Origin: Yponomeuta sedellus
Lineage: Eukaryota > Arthropoda > Insecta > Lepidoptera > Yponomeutidae
Direction: 5' to 3'
Length of the DNA: 64,000 nucleotides
NCBI GenBank assembly: GCA_934045075.1
Contig: OW203751.1
Span: 6,335,822 to 6,399,821 of the forward strand
Part shown: positions 63,539 to 64,000 of the stretch, in pieces
How the letters are laid out: the number at the start of each line of letters is the position of its first letter
Numbering within the stretch: position 1 is the first letter of the stretch
The notes under the pieces: generated by a model
What the model was told of the DNA's origin: nothing
Seen by the model: the letters and a program-made list of their open reading frames with translations, nothing else
Database searches by the model: none
Position numbers and translations under genes: made by a program

Positions 63539-63775
63539 TGGTATAGCATGTTATTAATGTCTAAAATAGTTTCTTTTCATTTAAATACTTAAAATATGTA
63601 TAAATTCAATTTGGAAATCAAGGCTCATTTCATTTGACTTTCCTGCAGTACTCGTAGAGGAACAGACCTCTACACCACCAGTGGGGGCATACAGAGGGTT
63701 GATATAGTCAACCCAGCAGTGGCGCTAGCCCACTATCGCTGACCTGTTGACCAAAGACCGCTGACGTTGACCTAA

Positions 63776-64000
63776 CGTTATCAACCCCTGTATGTCCCCA
63801 CTGCTGGGGCACGGGTCTCTTCCCGCATCGCAGGAAGGCTAGGCCATACTCCACCACGGGGGCCAACTCCGGGTTGGTGGACGATTGTAAGACAGTCAGA
63901 AGTTATCAAGCCGCCCATAAGGCCTCTGACATGGCTTAACGACTGCCATTATATGACAGCCGGCACCAACGGCTTTACGTGCCTTGCGAAGCACGGAAGA
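63776..64000 (-). mobile_element. 5S-type SINE, cut by window end
   Basis: Minus copy starting with the tail; the head would lie beyond 64000. A tail fragment is also at 63655-63710. Confidence 0.8.

Overview
The window looks like genomic DNA from a moth or butterfly (Lepidoptera). It is AT-rich, intron-rich and crowded with SINEs, decayed non-LTR retrotransposon ends and small inverted-repeat DNA elements. The proteins resemble insect or animal families. This is judged by eye; no database search was possible.

The backbone is one very long + strand gene: 21 exons from 1454 to 53158 encoding the C-terminal 892 residues of a SETDB1/Eggless histone H3K9 methyltransferase. Order: linker, three Tudor modules (exons 3-7), linker (8-9), MBD region (10-11), pre-SET (12-14), first SET half (15-16), a short SET insertion (17-19), second SET half (20-21) and post-SET with stop. 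All 21 exons have GT-AG borders and compatible phases and sum to 2679 bases (893 codons with stop). The N-terminal exons lie left of the window.

Intron 3 (16.5 kb) holds a nested minus-strand gene, a two-exon EcKinase/CHK-like small-molecule kinase (8882-12225, 389 residues). Right of SETDB1 is about 6.5 kb of repeat-filled intergenic DNA, then the last two exons of a minus-strand gene (60541-61326) encoding a coiled coil and a C-terminal membrane anchor; its 5' part lies outside the window.

The most unusual feature is repeated partial duplication of exon edges, with their splice sites, inside the SETDB1 gene. Clear cases affect exons 10, 11 (both ends), 12 and 21, weaker ones exons 3 and 17; the nested kinase has one too. 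The extreme case is a 2 kb higher-order minisatellite before exon 11 whose monomer carries the exon 11 acceptor and first codons, giving eight decoy 3' splice sites. Other points: an abundant SINE with a 5S rRNA-like internal control region; a tRNA-Ile-like SINE often in inverted pairs; a hairpin-type element with 11-15 base target duplications, one of which duplicates the exon 9 splice donor; an uninterrupted 1.43 kb GGAT array; and an 18-base minisatellite with YY1/Pho-like cores just after the SETDB1 stop.
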